In this document: piece after piece, positions 60,130 to 64,000 of the stretch
Position numbering within the stretch: the stretch's first letter is position 1
Layout: each line of letters starts with the position of its first letter
From: Cryptomeria japonica
Lineage: Eukaryota > Streptophyta > Pinopsida > Cupressales > Cupressaceae
DNA length: 64,000 bases
Direction: 5' to 3'
Assembly (NCBI RefSeq): GCF_030272615.1
Contig: NC_081415.1
Location: 102,976,796 to 103,040,795 of the forward strand
Program-made: the position numbers and the translations under genes
Notes under the pieces: generated by a model
The model's input: only the letters and a program-made list of their open reading frames with translations
What the model was told of the DNA's origin: nothing
Database searches by the model: none

Positions 60130-61720
60130 GAGAGGCAATGAACGAGGGTTGGGAGCTAGGGATTCTATGTCACAGGAGGATGCAGATGAATCGGATGATG
60201 CAGAGGATGGAGATGGAGGTAGAGGTGAGATTTTTGTGTCTTAAGAGGTCATTGTGGTGGATTTCGTGGCTGGGGATAGGATTGGTGGTGGTGGGAGAGC
60301 TCGGGCTCACTCCCCCTAGATGTGGCTCGAGTTTCCTTCTTGTTGGCGGGAGCTTGACGGTGGGTGTCTTGAGGGAGACTGAGATCTATCGATGTTTGGT
60401 GGTCCATGGTGGTTGTCCTTGTTTGGTGGTTGTAGTTTGAATCTTTCCCTTTTTGTTGTGCTTTTTTCCTCCTTGTCGGCTACTTTGACCTTTTCAGGTG
60501 GATTTTTCTTCATTGTTTTCGGTGGGAGTTGGCCTCCTTCATCATCGGTGGTTATTGGCTTCAGTGGTGTTCACTATCTTGGGTACCTTTCCTATCTGCC
60601 TATTCAAGGGTTTTACCTAGCATGGTCTATTGAGGTGACTCCATCCCATATTGAGGTGGAGATGTGTTCAGATGGTCTTCCATTGTCTAGGTGTAGGGGT
60701 TGTTCCAGGTAGTTTTTCTCTAGACAGATTGTTCTATTTCCTTGGTGCTTTGCGAGTTGTTGAGGGTTTAGGGGTTGTTTTTTTTCCTCTTTTCTCAAGT
60801 GTTTGGCTCATCTTTTTCTTTTATGGTTTTGGGAGCCATGATAAAACCCAGTTCTTATGGTTTGGGGAGCTTGTTAAACCCCCATGGGGTGGTGTATTAT
60901 GATTATGTGTTTTTTATGTATACCCCTATTTTCTTATTTCAGAGGAAGGTTAAGGGAGTCTTTCTAAAACCCTTGTTTTTTCTATTGATGGGGTCTTCTT
61001 TTCACTATCCTTATTCTTTAACTCCTAAGCCTCTTTCTCTCTTGTTTCAGTCACCTTTGGGTTTCCTTTGTTCGGTCTATTGAGGTGGCACCTTCTTCTA
61101 TCAAGGTGGAGATGGTTTGTTTTGAGGATGACCTCTTTTATATAGAGGTGATGTTGAGTGTTGTGTTTGATTACAGGAGCTATAGGTGGCATTTGGCAAT
61201 TCGGCTATCAGGTTGTGGGAGCCTTGAAAACCCTCGTTCAATGTTGAGGGAGCCTGGAAAAACCCTCATTCAAAGTTGAGGGAGCCTAGAAAAACCCTAC
61301 TTCTGGTTGTGGGAGCCCGATAAAACCCACTTTCTCAGGTTGTGGAAGCCTCTTAAAACCCATTCTCAAGGTTGAGGGAGCTTGGAAAAACCCTTGGTTT
61401 TTTTCTTTTATCATGGACAGGTTGGAGGGTAGCAATTTTCAAGGGCCCAATTTTGCCAGTTTGTGTTTTTGGTTAGGTTCAAGTTTTGTTGTTGGTGAGT
61501 TGGAGACTCTACTATAGGTTAAGGGAGCCTGGGAAAACCCTAATGTTTGGTTGGGGTGCTAGTTAAACCCTCATTTTCTGTTTCTGAAGAGCTATAATGT
61601 AGTTTAAATCTGCTATTGTGGCCAGCCTGGTTTGCATTGTCTTTCTTTTGTGTTTGGTTGGCAGTTGTTTTGTTTGGTTGCTCTATGTTTTGTAGCCTCT
61701 TATGGCACAAGAGAAGTAAT
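60130..61720 (+). repeat. G/T-rich block with dispersed ~32-bp module
   Basis: The + strand is rich in G and T, like 8640-10040. Frames such as 60138-60440 and 60392-60712 have biased composition and no domain. The module GTTGNGGGAGCCTNNNAAAACCC occurs singly or in pairs at ~60825-60880, ~60950-60975 and ~61515-61570, and as a six-copy array at 61212-61397. This may be the leader of a non-LTR or other retroelement; no RT is present. Confidence 0.45.
61212..61397 (+). repeat. Minisatellite, six ~32-bp units
   Basis: Units of 31-33 bp, each starting GTTGNGG(G/A)AGC and containing AAAACCC, with a variable last third. Unit-to-unit differences show that the array is not brand new. Confidence 0.88.
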
Positions 61721-62797
61721 GTTTAATCCTTCTTGGATGTTTGTGGCTTTGCTGTTGTTTTGCTTTGTTGTATCTATTTGCATCATCCCTTTGTTGGTTC
61801 CATATCCATGAAAAATCCAAGGGCTTCAAGCCCCTTCAAAACCTATTGTATGGGGTTTTGGGTCCCCTCAAAACCTGTTTATCCTAATCAAAAACTTGGT
61901 CAAAACTTTATGAAATTCAATTTTTCATTTTTTAATCCTATAGTATACGAAGCAAAGAATGTTATGCATGTTTCGAATTCAAAAAATGTGATACCATTTG
62001 AAAGTTATAGATATTTTTTAATTTGCCTATCAATTAGGACTTCAGTCAAAATATCACCACATTTTGGCCCCTCATGCACATACCCTTAGAAACTAAATTA
62101 CTATAAGAAACTAAATTTAGTATTAGAAACTAAATCTACTCTCCCCTAAGTGAATATGTTCTATCCTTGGGCAAAACAACCTTGTCATCATCCTTAGTCT
62201 TATACTTATTGGATTTTGTCCATCCATCTTTGGGCCAATCCACCCTATTCTTAGGCAAACTCGATCCCTTTTAGGTGAATACACTTTTTCACTTTCCTCC
62301 ATCCTCTCACCCAATCATTGATCCCTCATTTATGTGAATCCATTTCCATTTTGGCAAATTTACCTTAACTTTGGTTGACTTTTCCTACCATCTTCTTGAA
62401 TGAAACTATCCTATCTTTGGGTGAATTCATTTCAAATTGAATAATAAAGAGTAATTTTTTATGTCCATCTAATAGTCATTATTCTCCCAAATCTAAAAGC
62501 ACCATTAAACATTTTTCTCTCTCCATATTCAAGATAAATAATTCATTTTTGTCACCTCCATATGCTTTCTAACTTTTCTAAAGTCAATACCTATCCGAGT
62601 CTAACCTTAATTCACATCTTATTCCAAGCTCATTATACATCCTAATCTTGGCTTTAGTAGGTCATCTATCCCCATTTTTCATCCTTAACTCATCAACCAA
62701 TCATCATGTCACAATATTATTATGGATAGTTCCTCCATAAATTTTCCACAACTCTACCCCTTTTTTATTATAATAAAATTATTGTTGATCAAGAATT
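61721..62797. other. Unassigned sequence
   Basis: No supported gene. The plus frame 61733-62089 and the minus frame 62123-62314 have no domain. 62130-62420 is a C/T-rich stretch in which CTTTGGGNNAATNCA-like words recur. Confidence 0.4.
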
Positions 62798-63856
<1,059 letters not shown>

Positions 63857-64000
63857 ATACATCTAAAATTTACAATAAAATGTGGTAAGAAACCAAAATT
63901 TACTTGGAATGTGATTAAAAAAAACCAACCTAGATGGCTCTAGTTCAGAGGTTCGTCGTGCAACCTCTTCCTCTCCTTGGGCCAAGGTCATTGTTAAAAA

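Overview
The window looks like a retrotransposon-dominated piece of a large plant genome, most likely a gymnosperm (conifer-type). The evidence is a TIR-NBS-LRR relic whose TIR begins with the gymnosperm-style FINHRGPD motif rather than the angiosperm FLSFRG form, stacked nested LTR elements, and long AT-rich stretches with no gene. The species cannot be fixed from sequence alone. Position 1 is a HindIII site, as expected for a HindIII BAC insert end. I find no intact protein-coding host gene and no tRNA, rRNA or CRISPR.

Layout. 1-1206 is the 3' part of a Copia-type LTR. 1.2-12.0 kb is AT-rich DNA with local repeats and a G/T-rich block (8.64-10.04 kb). 12.0-29.3 kb is a three-level nest: a decayed ~950-codon minus-strand reading frame of unknown function is split by non-autonomous LTR element B (13030-27123, target duplication TACTT), which is itself split by plus-strand LTR element A (14191-22209, target duplication GAAAG). 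A carries a coiled-coil Gag with five zinc-knuckle positions and a second ~1,100-codon frame of unknown function, but no pol. 29.9-35.0 kb holds a 182-bp tandem duplication, a hairpin-rich GC island and an old relative of B.

36.7-39.6 kb is a TNL disease-resistance pseudogene with three tandem duplications and no P-loop. 40-44 kb is mostly featureless. 44.0-54.5 kb is a minus-strand Ty3/gypsy-like remnant interrupted by a solo LTR (44982-46124, target duplication CATGC) and by a Copia-like gag-protease-only element arranged as internal-LTR-internal-LTR (47300-52706). 54.7-59.0 kb is a 5'-truncated minus-strand Copia element with integrase, reverse transcriptase and RNase H remnants. 60.1-61.7 kb is a second G/T-rich block with a ~32-bp minisatellite, and 62.8-63.9 kb is the start of another LTR containing a 165-bp TA tract.

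The elements do not act as a pathway. Their main biological interest is that three of the LTR units (A, B and the gag-protease element) lack any recognisable polymerase and so would depend on partners. Two different large proteins of unknown function recur in this setting, and the decay pattern in A (every internal stop in ORF2 is TAG; LTR divergence dominated by transitions) suggests mutation of methylated cytosines.
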